Assembly (NCBI GenBank): GCA_914767715.1
Contig: OU612066.1
Location: 38,662,283 to 38,726,282, forward strand
Direction: 5' to 3'
DNA: 64,000 nucleotides
DNA from: Membranipora membranacea
Taxonomy: Eukaryota; Bryozoa; Gymnolaemata; Cheilostomatida; Membraniporidae
In this document: in pieces, positions 41,501 to 48,467 of the stretch
Position numbering within the stretch: the stretch's first letter is position 1
How the letters are laid out: every line of letters begins with the position of its first letter
Program-made: the position numbers and the translations under genes
The notes under the pieces: model-generated
Told to the model about the DNA's origin: nothing
Seen by the model: only the letters and a program-made list of their open reading frames with translations
The model's database searches: none

Positions 41501-44500
41501 GGTTGGCCTCTCATTTCACTTTATTTTGTGACATTTTAGGAGTTTGAGTCAGAGATATCGAGCAGACAGTCCGAAGTAGACAGACTGACTAAACCTAAGA
41601 AGCGAGCAGGAGACAGATCAGGGGCAGCAACTCCTACAGGACGTCGCAGCTCCACTGGTACTCCTTCTGGTAGAAGGTTTGTACAGCTTATCAAATAATG
41701 CTGAAAATTTTCTTATATTAAGTGCAAATAGAGTCAAATATAGTAGCACAGATGTATAACATAATTATCAGCTTCTATATAATTATGAACGATTGATATC
41801 AGCGCTCCACTTTATTTTACTCAGTAATAACATAACGTCATGTATTATAGAAGTCGAGCAGAGTTACGTAAAGCCTCACAGACACCAGAGCCCGGACATA
41901 AGAACCCCAGAGTACAGGCACTATCTGTCAAGTGGAGACAAGTATGGCTCATGACTATGGACAGAAGAAGACGATTACAAGACGCTCTCGACCTACAAAA
42001 AGAGGTAAATACTAATCCCAATGTCATGAGTGTAAGTAAGGAGTGTAAGTAAGGAGTGTAAGTAAGGAGTGTAAGTAAGGAGTGTAAGTAAGGAGAGTTG
42101 TGGAGTCATGAGTGTAAGTAAGGAGAGTTGTGGAGTCATGAGTGTAAGTAAGGAGAGTTGTGGAGTCATGAGTGTAAGTAAGGAGAGTTGTGGAGTCATG
42201 AGTGTAAGTAAGGAGAGTTGTGGAGAGGTAATGATTTGTCCCTCAGCAGTCAAAATTATTCAATCTTCTACTGTGGGTTTTATTTCTCTCTTTCTGATGA
42301 AATCTCATCAAAGCTACGGCGTGGTAGAGACTATATCCTTATTCCATGAAAGACTTTATTATTCGCTGTTATTGTGATCTGTGTTCATTCCTTGTCATGT
42401 GTGTTATCTTATCTTTTCTTATTGTTTCTTCTTTTACAGAAAAAGGTACAAAATCCAATAAATAAACATGTTCCTCCTACGATCATCACTATACATAATA
42501 CATAATACATGATAATAATTAATATAACCAGATGATTAAATTTTCCAGCTCTCACTTTCATAGATAGCCGAGTCTTAGATCAGGGGGTGATAGCCGAGTC
42601 TTAGATCAGGGGGTTTGGGACATATCTCCCAAACCCCCTGATTAGCGCAAGTTTGATCCAATTTGCCTGCATTCGGAGCTGCCGCCGCCGGCTCACTGCA
42701 GTATTTATTGGGTACAATAGAAATGCGGGCAAGTTTGATGAAACTTGATCTAGACATGGATCATTAGTGGATATGGCGGATTTAATATAGGGCCGGGCTC
42801 TTTGATGTTTAGCAGGGTTTATTCTCACTGGTGAACATGCATGTGTTTATAATCCATTTCCTGATCTGATCTAACATTCTTCTTTCCTTTTAACACAGTG
42901 ATGGGCAAAACCAAAGGTTTCCAGGATAATTATATATATATTATATATATGGGTATATGGTAGACATGTTTTCCTCAGACATTAAAAGTATAAGATATAT
43001 ATAATATGTTTGTTGGTTGGAATATTTGGTTGTTATTTTCCATTCACTGATTTGATGGTATCACAAAACTAACAGTTTGGGTCACCCTCTTATTTTTAGC
43101 GAGCCAGACTCAAAAACTTCAACTTCGAGGACTGGAAGAGACGATACATGGACTGGATGAATCACAACAAGACGAGAGTTATGGATTTCTTCAGAAGGAT
43201 AGACAAAGATAGAGATGGCAAAGTATCCAGGAGTGAATTCGTCGCTGGAATTATGCAGTCAAGTAAGTCTCATTTATTGTGCTCTTGTACCTGTCTTAAC
43301 TCTTAGTCTATGTCTGATTATCTGTATTTGGACTCGTTAGATATTGACTAGATGTGACTAGATTAGATATTGATATATCGATCATATGAATGAGTGGCAT
43401 CAAAAGAATGGTTCTATCTTTATGTCAAGAAATCTAAATCTTTCAATTGTGTTGAGATAATGATATATAAAGTCGTGTCCTCTTCTTACAGTGATAGATA
43501 ACTCCTCATACATATTACAGACTCTTTATGTCACGCTTCACTTCTCTGTGTATGGCCGTGTATGGCTGTGTATTCTGCCTTATTGTATCCATTTGTGTTA
43601 ATGTGATGTTTTAGACTTACACTGGATGAAATATTTAGCCAAGCTATACCCTGAAATCGGTACAGATTCGGAATGAATATTATTATTATAGTTATTCCAT
43701 TATTACTTTTCTTTTCTCTTGCATTTTTCTCCATCACTATTCTTTTCCTTGTCCACTGTGTGCTTTTAGACATATTAAGAGAAAGCTTAAAATCTTGATG
43801 AATAGTCAGGCTTTAGAACAGATCCATTCTGCCCAAAGCCGGCCTTAAGTTTATGCCCTGCCTAAGTCAGGATTTGAAACTTGTGCCCCAGTGTATTTGT
43901 GCACATTTTTTGCTGCTGGTTGGGCATGAGATGCATGGAGTGTATGTTTTGCTCTGAGATGACTTTGTATATTATATGAGTTAAGTATGCTCTGCTGTCC
44001 TGCTAATGCTTTAAAATGTAGATTGTTGTAAAAACGAGGAAAACATTTTATATTTGAGGTGTGGCAGTTGACTCTACATCAATAAGCTATATACGTATGA
44101 TTGATTGTTTAAAGTTTGCTATCAATGTTCATGAGTTGTATAAAGTAGTTTGACACATGAGAAGATATCCTATAGCCCCACATATATAGCAGTATAACAT
44201 GTATATGTATACTTGTAGAATTCCCGACCTCTGAACCCGAGCTGGCCGCCGTAGCTGATAAGTTTGATAAGAATAGAGATGGGTTTATTGATTATAAGGA
44301 GTTTATGGCCGCTCTGAGGACAGATATAGAGAGGGAACAAGAGAAAGTATCAGACGCTGAGAGAATTCATGAGGAGGTCGAGAGGCAGGTCAACAGATGC
44401 TGCTGCCAAAAACAGTTTGCCATACAGAAAGTCAGCGATAATAAATATGTGGTATGTGTCTGATGTATTTATTTCATCACGTAATTTCTGACTTATTTGA

Positions 44501-47500
44501 GTGTGTTTCAGCTTGTTGATATGGTATTGAGTGTATTTGAGCACCTACAGAGCCATGTCACAGAGCCATGTCACAGAGCCATGTCACAGAGCCATGTCAC
44601 AGAGCCATGTCACAGAGCCATGTCACAGGGGCCTTCAATCTGTCCATGATTGCTCTGCAGACAATCTTATATTTTGCATTTGAAGTGGATAGTTAAGATT
44701 AATCAGCCTCAGTTTCACCTTTATTAAACCAACATCATCTCTAACTATAACTGTATAAATCTGTCATCACATGGCTGATATATAAGCTTGCTCTTACCTG
44801 GTCACACTATTACAGCTCATTTTGGTTGAGAAAACGGTGAGATAGATTTTGAGTGTGAGGTTTCGGGATTTTTCTGCCCCTTATTCGTGAATATGATTTA
44901 CCCAGCTATACAATAATGATCATCCATGTTTCAACATGTCTGCCTCGCTCATCCAAGCTTCGGAAAAGTCTGCAAAAGTATCAACGTCGCTCTATTAAAA
45001 ATCGGATCCCTCGGTACAAAATATCATGTTCAAACAACGCCCAATATACATACAGATATCGCAGGAAATACTCTATTTATCTCACCAGCCACACATTGTG
45101 TTATCCATAGGGTCACGTCTCCTCTATCTCCTACTCCTCCTTCGCTCACCTATTTATAAGTGTGATATTTTTATATTATGTAGTTTGGTGAATCTCAGAA
45201 GTTGAGATTAGTCAGAATACTCAGGAGTACAGTGATGGTTAGAGTCGGGGGCGGCTGGCAAGCCCTCGATGAATTCTTAGTCAAAAATGATCCCTGCAGA
45301 GGTAAGCATCACTACAAATACAGTAAAATCACATATAAATAATTACATGATAATTCGACGGTCTTCTCAACTATGAGAATAAATCTATCTCAAAATCATT
45401 GATGTCAGATTTCATGCGCTGCCCACCAAGGTGAAGGTCACAGAAAAATGAATGAAGGTTTCAAACTCTTCACTCAAATGAGTACTAGATATCATATCTG
45501 AAGATGGTTCTCGTTTAATTTAGAGCTACAAGCTGTTTCTATTACTTCTAACTTTCGCAGCTTTCGAAAATAATTGTGAGATGAGGAGATTACAGTTACA
45601 ATCACGATTATAACTAACTGATTATAACTAACTGATTGTCATGTTTATAGTCTGCTCGTGGAGTCCATACTCTACAAGTCTCCCCTCTGTATCAGGAGGG
45701 GCAACTCCGGATCTAGCTCTCGTATACTTCTTAGGTTTATATTATAATAAGTCGTAATACTAATCATACCCCGATGTCTGGTAGCCTTAGTCGCAGTGTA
45801 TGTACCGGCAGTTTTCTGTCAATGGATATTACATCGCACTATACTATTGACTGATTGGATGGTAGGGATGTTGTGCTCAAACTGCATTGTGGGAATAATC
45901 TTTGCTCACATTTCCAAAACGAACTCCACAAATAACTCCGATTGAGGCTATCGACATTATCTGTAGTAAAAATATTGCATGCAATGCAAACATCATTCAG
46001 TATATTGTTGAATATACGTGTACTATATTTGATGTTTGTGCTATTTTCTTCCATGTATGATTTGCTATGCTTCATTCAGTCGCCATTTAGGATCTGTATG
46101 CGAACCCCGCTGTGGTCTCAGCATTGGATGTTGTTGGATTATAATAAACCAAACACAGCATGGCTGATATATCTGGCACTGCTGTTATTTATCTAAATAT
46201 TGATTAGGTTTTAGTATATATCGTTGCCATGGTTATTCTTCCATTACTGACCAATCACCATCAAGATACCTTCCTTCACTGTACTAACTCATTGTACTTA
46301 TATTTAGTGCTGGCGAAATCTCCGTACCTATACTACCTCCATTCCAATGCTCAATATGAAACTGACTGAGATAATGTTATTTGTGTGTTTCTAAATCCCT
46401 CAGACTTCTGAGCGTACATGCCAACTGGTCCTTGTATCTACGTTCTGACACGAAATTTTGTAAAATAACTTACCTAATTACTTACTTTTTTAACTCTAAC
46501 AGCTAAGGGACGTACGAACACAGAATTGAGGGAGAAGTTCATATTATCAGATAACGTGGTCGGACAGGGGATGTCTAGTTTCACTACCCGACCGAGCGCT
46601 GCCAGCAGTCGTCTCTCCGGCGGTCTCAGATCAGGCTCAACCACTCCGGTAAGTTTTACGGTTTCTCCTACATAGAATTCAGGCAGAATATTGAGTCAGA
46701 ATATTTAAATTTGAGCTCACCAGATTTTGAACTGCTGAAACTCATATTTCAATTGGGGTTGTTGAGATAATTTTCTAGTTTTTTAATTTAGGTTGGAAAC
46801 AATCACCACCATCATCATTCCCACCATCACCACCATCACCCGACGACACCAGTAAATGTACAGAGAGGCACAACTCCTGATAGGGAGGTCTCTGCTATCA
46901 TGTCGAGAAAACCCAGGGAAGCCTCTTCATTTGGATTCAGCCCTGCAGGTAATAACTCTATTTCTATCTAGTCAGTATTATAGCAGTAGGTTGTTGTGAT
47001 GCTCTTGCTTGGTGGTTTGTTGATTAGGTTACTGCTCGGAATGTCCTCTGCCTAGTAGTAAAAGTAGAAGCTTTTGTTAAACTTAGTGATGTACGCTTTA
47101 GTAGTTAGGACTGCTACTAGATGTGTTTACCTGTACTAGCTTAGATTACAGGACAGGACAGGACACGTAACATAACAGTGTCACTCTTATTGCTATAATT
47201 TGGCAGCCAGTTACTTTAGCTATCAATGATTTGACTACCTAATATTTACTGCATTGTGTCAGGCTTAATGGAGAATGATGAAGAAGATTTGTATTAGTAG
47301 GTAATCAAACTTAACTAACAACCCAAACATACAGTCACATAAATAATCTAATAAATAATCTAATAAATAATCTAATAAATAATCTAATAAATAATCTAAT
47401 AAATAATCTAATATAGCTCAGTGATGTCATCAGGAAAAAAAGAGGATAGCAATAATTATTATTTTACTGTTGATTACGGCGGCGTTTTAATTTGAACTGA

Positions 47501-48467
47501 ACAAGTATTTGGCAGTTTTTGGACAGGGAAGGAGGGGCCTCATAGACCCTCCCAAGTACTGGAAATGACGGGCTCCCCCTGACCCTCCCCGGTACATTAC
47601 TTAGATTATATTAGAAATTTTTGTGACTGTCAAGGATTTTATTTGGTGGCTGGATTTTTATCTAAAGTAACATAAATTATCAGGAGTGCATTTATTTCCA
47701 CCATTATTTTGAAAATATAGCGATAAAGCAGCATTTTCCTCACCATTACAACATCTTTGCTTCTCGCCATCTAATAAATAATTCAGAATTACATTTAAAA
47801 CATCGACGCATAATTGTAATGGGACGCACCTCTCCTAAAAATTACAAAAGTTTTACAAGGACATAAACTTGAATTTTCTCCCATGGCTTGGTTTAGTTTA
47901 ACGTGACTTGTATAAACCTTTGTTTGGATGTTTGTACAATCCCCGTGATGGTCGACCAGTTCGGTGGTACAATAGAACATTGACTTTATAGTAACCATAT
48001 AGTATCCACTAGTAACTAGTTATAGTTTGAGTGAGTGGTTTCTGATTTGTTACCGCCAGTTTGAAAAATAACAAACTTGAGCTCATATCGAGTTTTAATT
48101 GATTGAGTGAGTCGATCTAGTGAGACATTGCAATTGAGGATATTCTAATAGTTCTAGTCGAACGCACATACCTAATTGATGTATGGTTCGGCTTTTCGCA
48201 GCCGACCGACCCACCTGCTCAGCTAGCTGGAATTAATACTTGTCTTACTTATTGGTAGGTGGTGCTAACAGCTTATCATCATCACGAGCATCTAGTCGGT
48301 GCTCTGATATCAGTGAGGACCCGACTTCCTCGCCTTACTTTGTCAGAGAGTCAGAAACAAGAATCAGTGGGTCAAGGTCAACGACAACAACTAGCCTCAA
48401 ATCTAAAATACCCTCACTCTCTCGTAACTCTTCTATTAAGAAACCAAAACACTACGGTGATTACTGA
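5133..48467 (+). CDS. Spectraplakin (MACF1/dystonin/Shot/VAB-10 family), 5'-truncated by the window
   Basis: This is a giant cytolinker that joins actin, microtubules and, through plakin repeats, intermediate-filament or junctional partners. Seen directly, in order: plakin repeats, spectrin-repeat rod, two EF hands, GAS2 domain and a Ser/Arg-rich tail with an SxIP motif. About 75 exons chain with matching phases from 5133 to the TGA at 48465-48467, all with GT-AG introns. The first visible exon starts with the last two bases of a codon, so the start codon, calponin-homology pair and plakin domain lie upstream. The final rod, EF and GAS2 segments match the family closely (for example [12 protein letters not shown] and [19 protein letters not shown]). 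Exon groups are given in separate entries. The introns not described separately hold nothing I recognise. Orthology to the family is secure; which paralogue name applies cannot be decided here. Confidence 0.93.
6772..7035. repeat. Minisatellite, 11 copies of a 24-bp unit
   Basis: The unit gagaccaccaaagggttagcagct is repeated 11 times with only one visible substitution (accagct at about 6860). It lies in the intron between spectraplakin exons 6489-6605 and 7121-7273. The near-perfect copies imply recent expansion. The minus-strand open frame (VVSAANPL repeated) is an artefact of the 24-bp period. Confidence 0.95.
7285..7330. repeat. GTT/GTC trinucleotide run just after a donor site
   Basis: About 14 GTT then GTC triplets begin 12 bp downstream of the donor at 7274. 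The run keeps the preceding exon's frame open (poly-Val), so failure to splice would not stop translation immediately. It is intronic. Confidence 0.8.
8223..8578 (+). CDS. Spectraplakin exon with four NLTPT-RRV tandem peptide repeats
   Basis: This exon enters in phase 1 and leaves in phase 0. It encodes a low-complexity linker that repeats about every 18-20 residues the motif (S/V/A)NLTPT(M/L)xRRVxx[39 protein letters not shown] and [13 protein letters not shown] (8352-8550). It lies between plakin repeats. Each unit pairs a TPT site with two arginines, which would suit Ser/Thr phosphorylation control or microtubule contact; that is inference. Donor usage at 8579 (gtacag) is supported because the next exon at 8850 continues in phase 0. 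I know no named domain with this motif. Confidence 0.8.
9812..10497 (+). CDS. Spectraplakin exon with polyglutamine tract and a plakin-type repeat
   Basis: This is the largest exon of the plakin-repeat segment (228 residues). Its first part is disordered, rich in Arg, Ser, Asn and Gln, with a run of about 15 glutamines encoded almost purely by CAA at 10083-10124. The end (10300-10497) returns to a plakin-type unit with [15 protein letters not shown]. The CAA run is likely to be length-variable between individuals. The exon leaves in phase 0, which makes it frame-compatible with the rod acceptor at 12961. Confidence 0.82.
11329..11574 (+). CDS. Alternative C-terminal exon of the short plakin-repeat isoform, with an internal phase-0 donor
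   Basis: The exon follows acceptor gcctgcag and runs in frame for 81 codons to TAG at 11572-11574, ending HYAEIRH. It therefore offers a short isoform that has plakin repeats but no rod, EF or GAS2 part, as known for VAB-10A in nematodes and BPAG1e in vertebrates. Within it, gtaaga at 11422 is a strong donor in phase 0 and would join the rod exon at 12961 in frame. Skipping this exon (10817 to 12961) is also phase-compatible. The stop and phases are seen; actual use of either route is inference. Confidence 0.72.
   Translation, partial: DPLPFVSSTNSAVTGIDKSAANSGGSVLVVHVRSGDNSNTADSPGSIANNRYAMVPNNMPVVHQLPPHLKQIDHHYAEIRH
11575..12960 (+). other. 3'UTR of the short isoform plus intron before the rod
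   Basis: There is no further exon here. AATAAA signals stand at 11835-11840 and 12735-12740. A 29-bp unit (atgcggtgcgttgttc...) is tandemly duplicated at 11703-11760 in the proposed UTR. A loose run of gattgagtgattg-type repeats lies at 12520-12625. The first AATAAA, about 260 bp after the stop, is the likelier cleavage signal for the short isoform. Confidence 0.5.
12961..17880 (+). CDS. Spectraplakin spectrin-repeat rod, block A (12 exons)
   Basis: Exons: 12961-13107, 13461-13639, 14135-14294, 14485-14718, 14952-15174, 15391-15486, 15768-15955, 16141-16307, 16467-16611, 16977-17159, 17344-17493, 17748-17880, with phases consistent throughout. The peptides are heptad-rich three-helix spectrin repeats with the usual Trp in helix A ([19 protein letters not shown] near 14990-15045; [10 protein letters not shown] near 16530). 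The first exon opens with [14 protein letters not shown] and has a weak donor (gttggt). The last exon leaves the helical pattern and starts a Ser/Thr/Arg-rich linker ([11 protein letters not shown]). The acceptor of the 14135 exon lies in a triplicated sequence described separately. Confidence 0.85.
13250..13350. repeat. Minisatellite ccccacagtggactgctca
   Basis: Four to five variable copies of an approximately 20-28 bp unit lie in the intron after the first rod exon. The unit contains cacag, so it carries acceptor-like sites, but no exon follows them. Confidence 0.8.
14022..14150. repeat. 42-bp tandem triplication that includes a splice acceptor and exon start
   Basis: The unit aatcaaacacctgtctaata plus ccatctcctaatgtacccacag recurs so that acag/aatcaaacacctgtctaa occurs three times. 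The last copy is the true acceptor of exon 14135-14294. Using either upstream copy would meet an in-frame TAA within ten codons, so the first two are decoys or lead to decay. Confidence 0.9.
17748..18373 (+). CDS. Disordered basic insert within the spectrin rod (two exons)
   Basis: Exons 17748-17880 and 18212-18373 encode a stretch of about 75 residues with no helix pattern, rich in Ser, Thr, Asn and basic residues: [37 protein letters not shown] and [13 protein letters not shown]. It has several proline-directed (SP/TP) and basophilic sites. The second exon is phase 1 to phase 1 (162 bp), so it can be skipped without a frame change. It interrupts an otherwise regular rod and may be a regulated hinge. 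The donor at 18374 (gttcgt) is weak. Confidence 0.75.
18686..22777 (+). CDS. Spectraplakin spectrin-repeat rod, block B (10 exons)
   Basis: Exons: 18686-18855, 19147-19339, 19621-19820, 20101-20268, 20407-20562, 20823-20985, 21183-21349, 21587-21789, 22077-22263, 22520-22777. All chain in phase. Spectrin-repeat helix-A features recur, such as [15 protein letters not shown] (19700-19750), [18 protein letters not shown] and [16 protein letters not shown]. The intron before 19147 consists of ctgttagtgtta-type repeats that run into the acceptor. The donor after 19820 is duplicated 28 bp downstream. Together with the other blocks the rod totals about 3,300 residues, or about 30 repeats at about 106 residues each. 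Confidence 0.86.
18955..19146. repeat. ctgttagtgtta repeat array running into a splice acceptor
   Basis: Variable 6-12 bp units (ctgttactgttagtg, ctgttactctta) fill the whole second half of the intron and end in ttgcag at the exon starting 19147. The array itself therefore provides the pyrimidine-rich tract of the acceptor. Confidence 0.9.
19801..19853. repeat. Duplicated donor site (28-bp period)
   Basis: The exon end and donor tcagctacatcaagtacag/gtaaa occurs at 19802-19825 and again 28 bp later. The second donor (19849, gtaaag) would add 28 bases and shift the frame. Confidence 0.9.
22991..23323. mobile_element. piggyBac-like miniature element with TTAA duplications (325 bp)
   Basis: Inverted arms of about 75-80 bp start accattgctgacacagctgg and end with the complement, ccagctgtgtcagcaatggt. 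TTAA flanks both sides (22991-22994 and 23320-23323), the hallmark target of piggyBac elements. The arms pair almost perfectly through 23070 and 23250. There is no ORF for a transposase, so it is non-autonomous. It lies in the 1.2-kb intron 22778-23988. Confidence 0.85.
23518..23616. repeat. Short inverted repeat aaaatctgtggtct, 99 bp
   Basis: Fourteen-base perfect arms (aaaatctgtggtct and agaccacagatttt) enclose a 71-bp loop in the same intron as the piggyBac-like element. It could be a tiny miniature element or a chance hairpin. Confidence 0.5.
23989..28962 (+). CDS. Spectraplakin spectrin-repeat rod, block C (9 exons)
   Basis: Exons: 23989-24210, 24341-24562, 24857-25075, 25350-25511, 25833-26003, 26530-26722, 27095-27231, 27834-27972, 28805-28962. 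Clear spectrin-repeat cores are [19 protein letters not shown] (25890-25940), [18 protein letters not shown] (27110-27165) and [19 protein letters not shown] (28870-28930). The last three introns carry the tRNA genes: Ser in 27232-27833, Leu in 27973-28804 and Lys in 28963-30535. The intron before the block (22778-23988) contains a piggyBac-type miniature element. Confidence 0.87.
27426..27507 (-). tRNA. tRNA-Ser (anticodon GCT)
   Basis: This is an 82-nt class II tRNA on the minus strand. The 7-bp acceptor stem gacgagg/cctcgtc pairs fully, followed by a G discriminator as serine tRNAs require, and the T-arm ggttcgaatccc is present. The anticodon loop ctGCTaa places GCT opposite 27472-27474. 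A variable arm is present. A T5 run (A run at 27413-27417 on the plus strand) follows as a Pol III terminator. It lies antisense in a spectraplakin intron. Confidence 0.95.
28352..28431 (+). tRNA. tRNA-Leu (anticodon TAG)
   Basis: This is an 80-nt class II tRNA with acceptor stem ggtagca/tgctgcc (one G-T pair), A discriminator, A-box tggccgagcggtc, B-box ggttcgaatccc, and anticodon stem ctggt/accag around loop tttaggc, giving TAG. TTTT at 28436-28439 ends transcription. It lies in the sense orientation inside the intron after the exon ending 27972. Confidence 0.95.
28963..30535. other. Long rod intron carrying tRNA-Lys
   Basis: Besides the tRNA at 29205-29277, there is no exon or recognised element. 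Weak inverted ends (tatggtgtgtgac near 29638, gtgacacaccatat near 29907) might mark an old miniature transposon of about 290 bp; the arms are too short to call. Confidence 0.4.
29205..29277 (-). tRNA. tRNA-Lys (anticodon CTT)
   Basis: This is a 73-nt tRNA on the minus strand with acceptor gcccggg/ctcgggc (one G-T pair), G discriminator, D-arm tagctcagtcggtagagc, anticodon loop ctCTTaa (CTT opposite 29242-29244) and T-arm gggttcgagcccc. It is nearly identical to the usual animal tRNA-Lys(CTT). A T5 run (plus-strand A run 29195-29199) follows. It lies antisense in the 1.57-kb intron 28963-30535. Confidence 0.96.
30536..35989 (+). CDS. Spectraplakin spectrin-repeat rod, block D (9 constitutive-looking exons)
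   Basis: Exons: 30536-30742, 32003-32122, 32306-32491, 32734-32865, 33212-33418, 34082-34310, 34594-34820, 35037-35283, 35739-35989. Helix-A cores include [15 protein letters not shown] (32015-32060) and [16 protein letters not shown] (32766-32813). Phases chain without the candidate small exons at 31167-31181, 31458-31562 and 35463-35486, which are also phase-compatible and are listed separately. Several donors are weak (gtctgt at 32123, gtcatt at 34821, gtttgt at 33419), but the reading frame and next acceptor support them. Confidence 0.85.
30761..30848. repeat. cccctggtgttatcct repeat 18 bp after a donor
   Basis: About five variable 16-17 bp units (ctcctggtattatcg, cccctggtgttatcct) start just downstream of the donor at 30743. 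Intronic. Confidence 0.85.
31167..31181 (+). CDS. Candidate 15-bp micro-exon (DKPPP) in the rod
   Basis: The sequence gataagccaccaccg is flanked by a pyrimidine-rich acceptor (ttcccaaatccag) and donor gtaaag, and is exactly five codons in phase 0 to phase 0, matching both neighbouring exons (30742 and 32003). It would insert a proline-rich kink. A 15-bp match by chance is quite possible, so this is a candidate only. Confidence 0.3.
31458..31562 (+). CDS. Candidate 35-codon cassette exon in the rod
   Basis: The segment has a strong pyrimidine tract before its acceptor (ttttttccatttgtatttag), an open frame of 35 codons in phase 0 to phase 0, and a strong gtaaga donor at 31563. The peptide ([18 protein letters not shown]...) is Cys/His-rich and does not look like a spectrin helix, which is a reason for caution. 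It could be an alternative cassette or a chance ORF. Confidence 0.3.
33419..34081. other. Spectraplakin intron, nothing recognised
   Basis: This is AT-rich intronic sequence between rod exons 33212-33418 and 34082-34310. I see no conserved coding segment, tRNA or transposon ends. Confidence 0.5.
35463..35486 (+). CDS. Candidate 24-bp micro-exon in the rod
   Basis: This segment sits between acceptor ttatctcttctcag and donor gtaagt, and is 24 bp in phase 1 to phase 1, matching the exon end at 35283 and the exon start at 35739. It would insert eight residues (about AKFDIFGF). The splice signals are better than those of several constitutive neighbours. Micro-exons of this kind are often neural in animals, but there is no expression evidence here. 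Confidence 0.4.
36204..42004 (+). CDS. Spectraplakin spectrin-repeat rod, block E and pre-EF linker (14 exons)
   Basis: Exons: 36204-36365, 36820-36970, 37105-37280, 37427-37624, 37890-38152, 38456-38648, 39029-39198, 39480-39639, 39913-40053, 40278-40479, 40726-40889, 41176-41325, 41540-41676, 41851-42004. The last repeats resemble the membrane-distal end of MACF1/dystonin closely: [19 protein letters not shown] (39522-39578), [17 protein letters not shown] and [15 protein letters not shown]. Between 41580 and 41900 a basic Ser/Thr/Gly-rich segment ([36 protein letters not shown]) interrupts the last repeat before the helix [20 protein letters not shown]. In mammals the equivalent position is a spliced, phosphorylated linker; function here is inference. 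Confidence 0.9.
36356..36476. repeat. 36-bp tandem repeat containing exon end and donor, four copies, in frame
   Basis: The exon end aaacacaag and donor gtaatg recur at exact 36-bp spacing: donors at 36366, 36402, 36438 and 36474 (the last gtactc). The 36 bases between donors translate without a stop as [12 protein letters not shown], so use of a later donor would add 12, 24 or 36 residues in frame. Confidence 0.95.
38640..38870. repeat. 23-bp donor-containing tandem repeat, about nine copies
   Basis: The unit aaggtaaggctttgtgatgtcat begins with the real exon end and donor (cataag/gtaagg at 38649) and repeats to about 38870, decaying at the end. Nearly every copy carries gtaagg or gtgagg, a consensus-like donor. 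The 23-bp period would shift the frame. Confidence 0.93.
40490..40612. repeat. Tandem repeat after the donor at 40480
   Basis: About four copies of a 27-33 bp unit (taaggtcagcgtagtgtgtg plus ccatgtg) lie at the start of the intron. Units contain ggtcag or ggtgag, weak donor look-alikes. Confidence 0.85.
42027..42231. repeat. GTAAGT-bearing nested minisatellite
   Basis: Five copies of a 13-bp unit (gagtgtaagtaag) pass into five copies of a 30-bp unit (the same followed by gagttgtggagtcat). Every unit contains GTAAGT, a strong donor consensus. The array begins about 23 bp after the real donor at 42005 (gtaaat), which is weaker than the repeats. Confidence 0.93.
42240..43099. other. Intron before the EF-hand exon, with a small duplicated and inverted segment
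   Basis: At 42563-42642 a 25-bp unit (gatagccgagtcttagatca plus ggggg) is directly duplicated, and its end (atcagggggtttggga) is then followed by its own inverted copy (tcccaaaccccctgat). The rest has an AT-rich run near 42930-42950. There is no coding content. Confidence 0.55.
43100..44451 (+). CDS. EF-hand pair of the spectraplakin (exons 43100-43262 and 44219-44451)
   Basis: The first exon begins [20 protein letters not shown], a highly conserved spectraplakin lead-in. It then gives EF loop 1, [13 protein letters not shown] (about 43207-43245), with the standard Asp/Asp/Asp/Lys/Ser/Glu ligand pattern. The second exon gives EF loop 2, [13 protein letters not shown] (about 44268-44306), also intact, and runs on into the start of the GAS2 domain. 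Both loops should bind calcium. In the family this module lies beside GAS2 and tunes its microtubule or actin contacts. The long intron 43263-44218 holds nothing I recognise. Confidence 0.95.
44360..46648 (+). CDS. GAS2 (GAR) microtubule-binding domain of the spectraplakin
   Basis: The domain is spread over exons 44219-44451, 45184-45301 and 46503-46648. It begins with [19 protein letters not shown] and continues [38 protein letters not shown] and then [11 protein letters not shown]. The zinc-site Cys cluster, the GGGW core and the KGRTN motif are all present. GAS2 domains bind and stabilise microtubules, acting with the neighbouring EF hands and the tail. Introns 44452-45183 and 45302-46502 contain a 13-bp repeat (44548-44627) and no gene. 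Confidence 0.96.
44548..44627. repeat. 13-bp minisatellite cagagccatgtca, about six copies
   Basis: Perfect copies lie in the GAS2 intron, about 95 bp after the donor at 44452. Purity indicates recent expansion. Confidence 0.93.
46503..48467 (+). CDS. Spectraplakin C-terminal tail with His run and SxIP motif
   Basis: Exons 46503-46648 (second half), 46792-46948 and 48259-48467. The tail is disordered and Gly/Ser/Arg-rich ([14 protein letters not shown]), as in MACF1 and Shot. The middle exon starts with a histidine run, five His, Ser, then six His (46804-46839). The last exon contains [23 protein letters not shown] fits the SxIP consensus that binds EB1-family proteins at growing microtubule ends, with basic residues around it as required. 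The stop is TGA 48465-48467. The 1.3-kb intron 46949-48258 contains six copies of a 12-bp unit at 47341-47412. Confidence 0.9.
47341..47412. repeat. 12-bp repeat aaataatctaat, six perfect copies
   Basis: Six identical copies lie in the last intron of the spectraplakin; the rest of that intron (46949-48258) shows nothing recognisable. Confidence 0.93.

Noticed and set aside
6754-42231. CRISPR-like appearance of regular repeats
   Set aside because: Repeats are contiguous minisatellites without unique spacers, in introns of an animal gene; no CRISPR array is present.
42108-42253. Open frames of repeated [10 protein letters not shown] (plus) and [10 protein letters not shown] (minus)
   Set aside because: Artefacts of the 30-bp intronic repeat.
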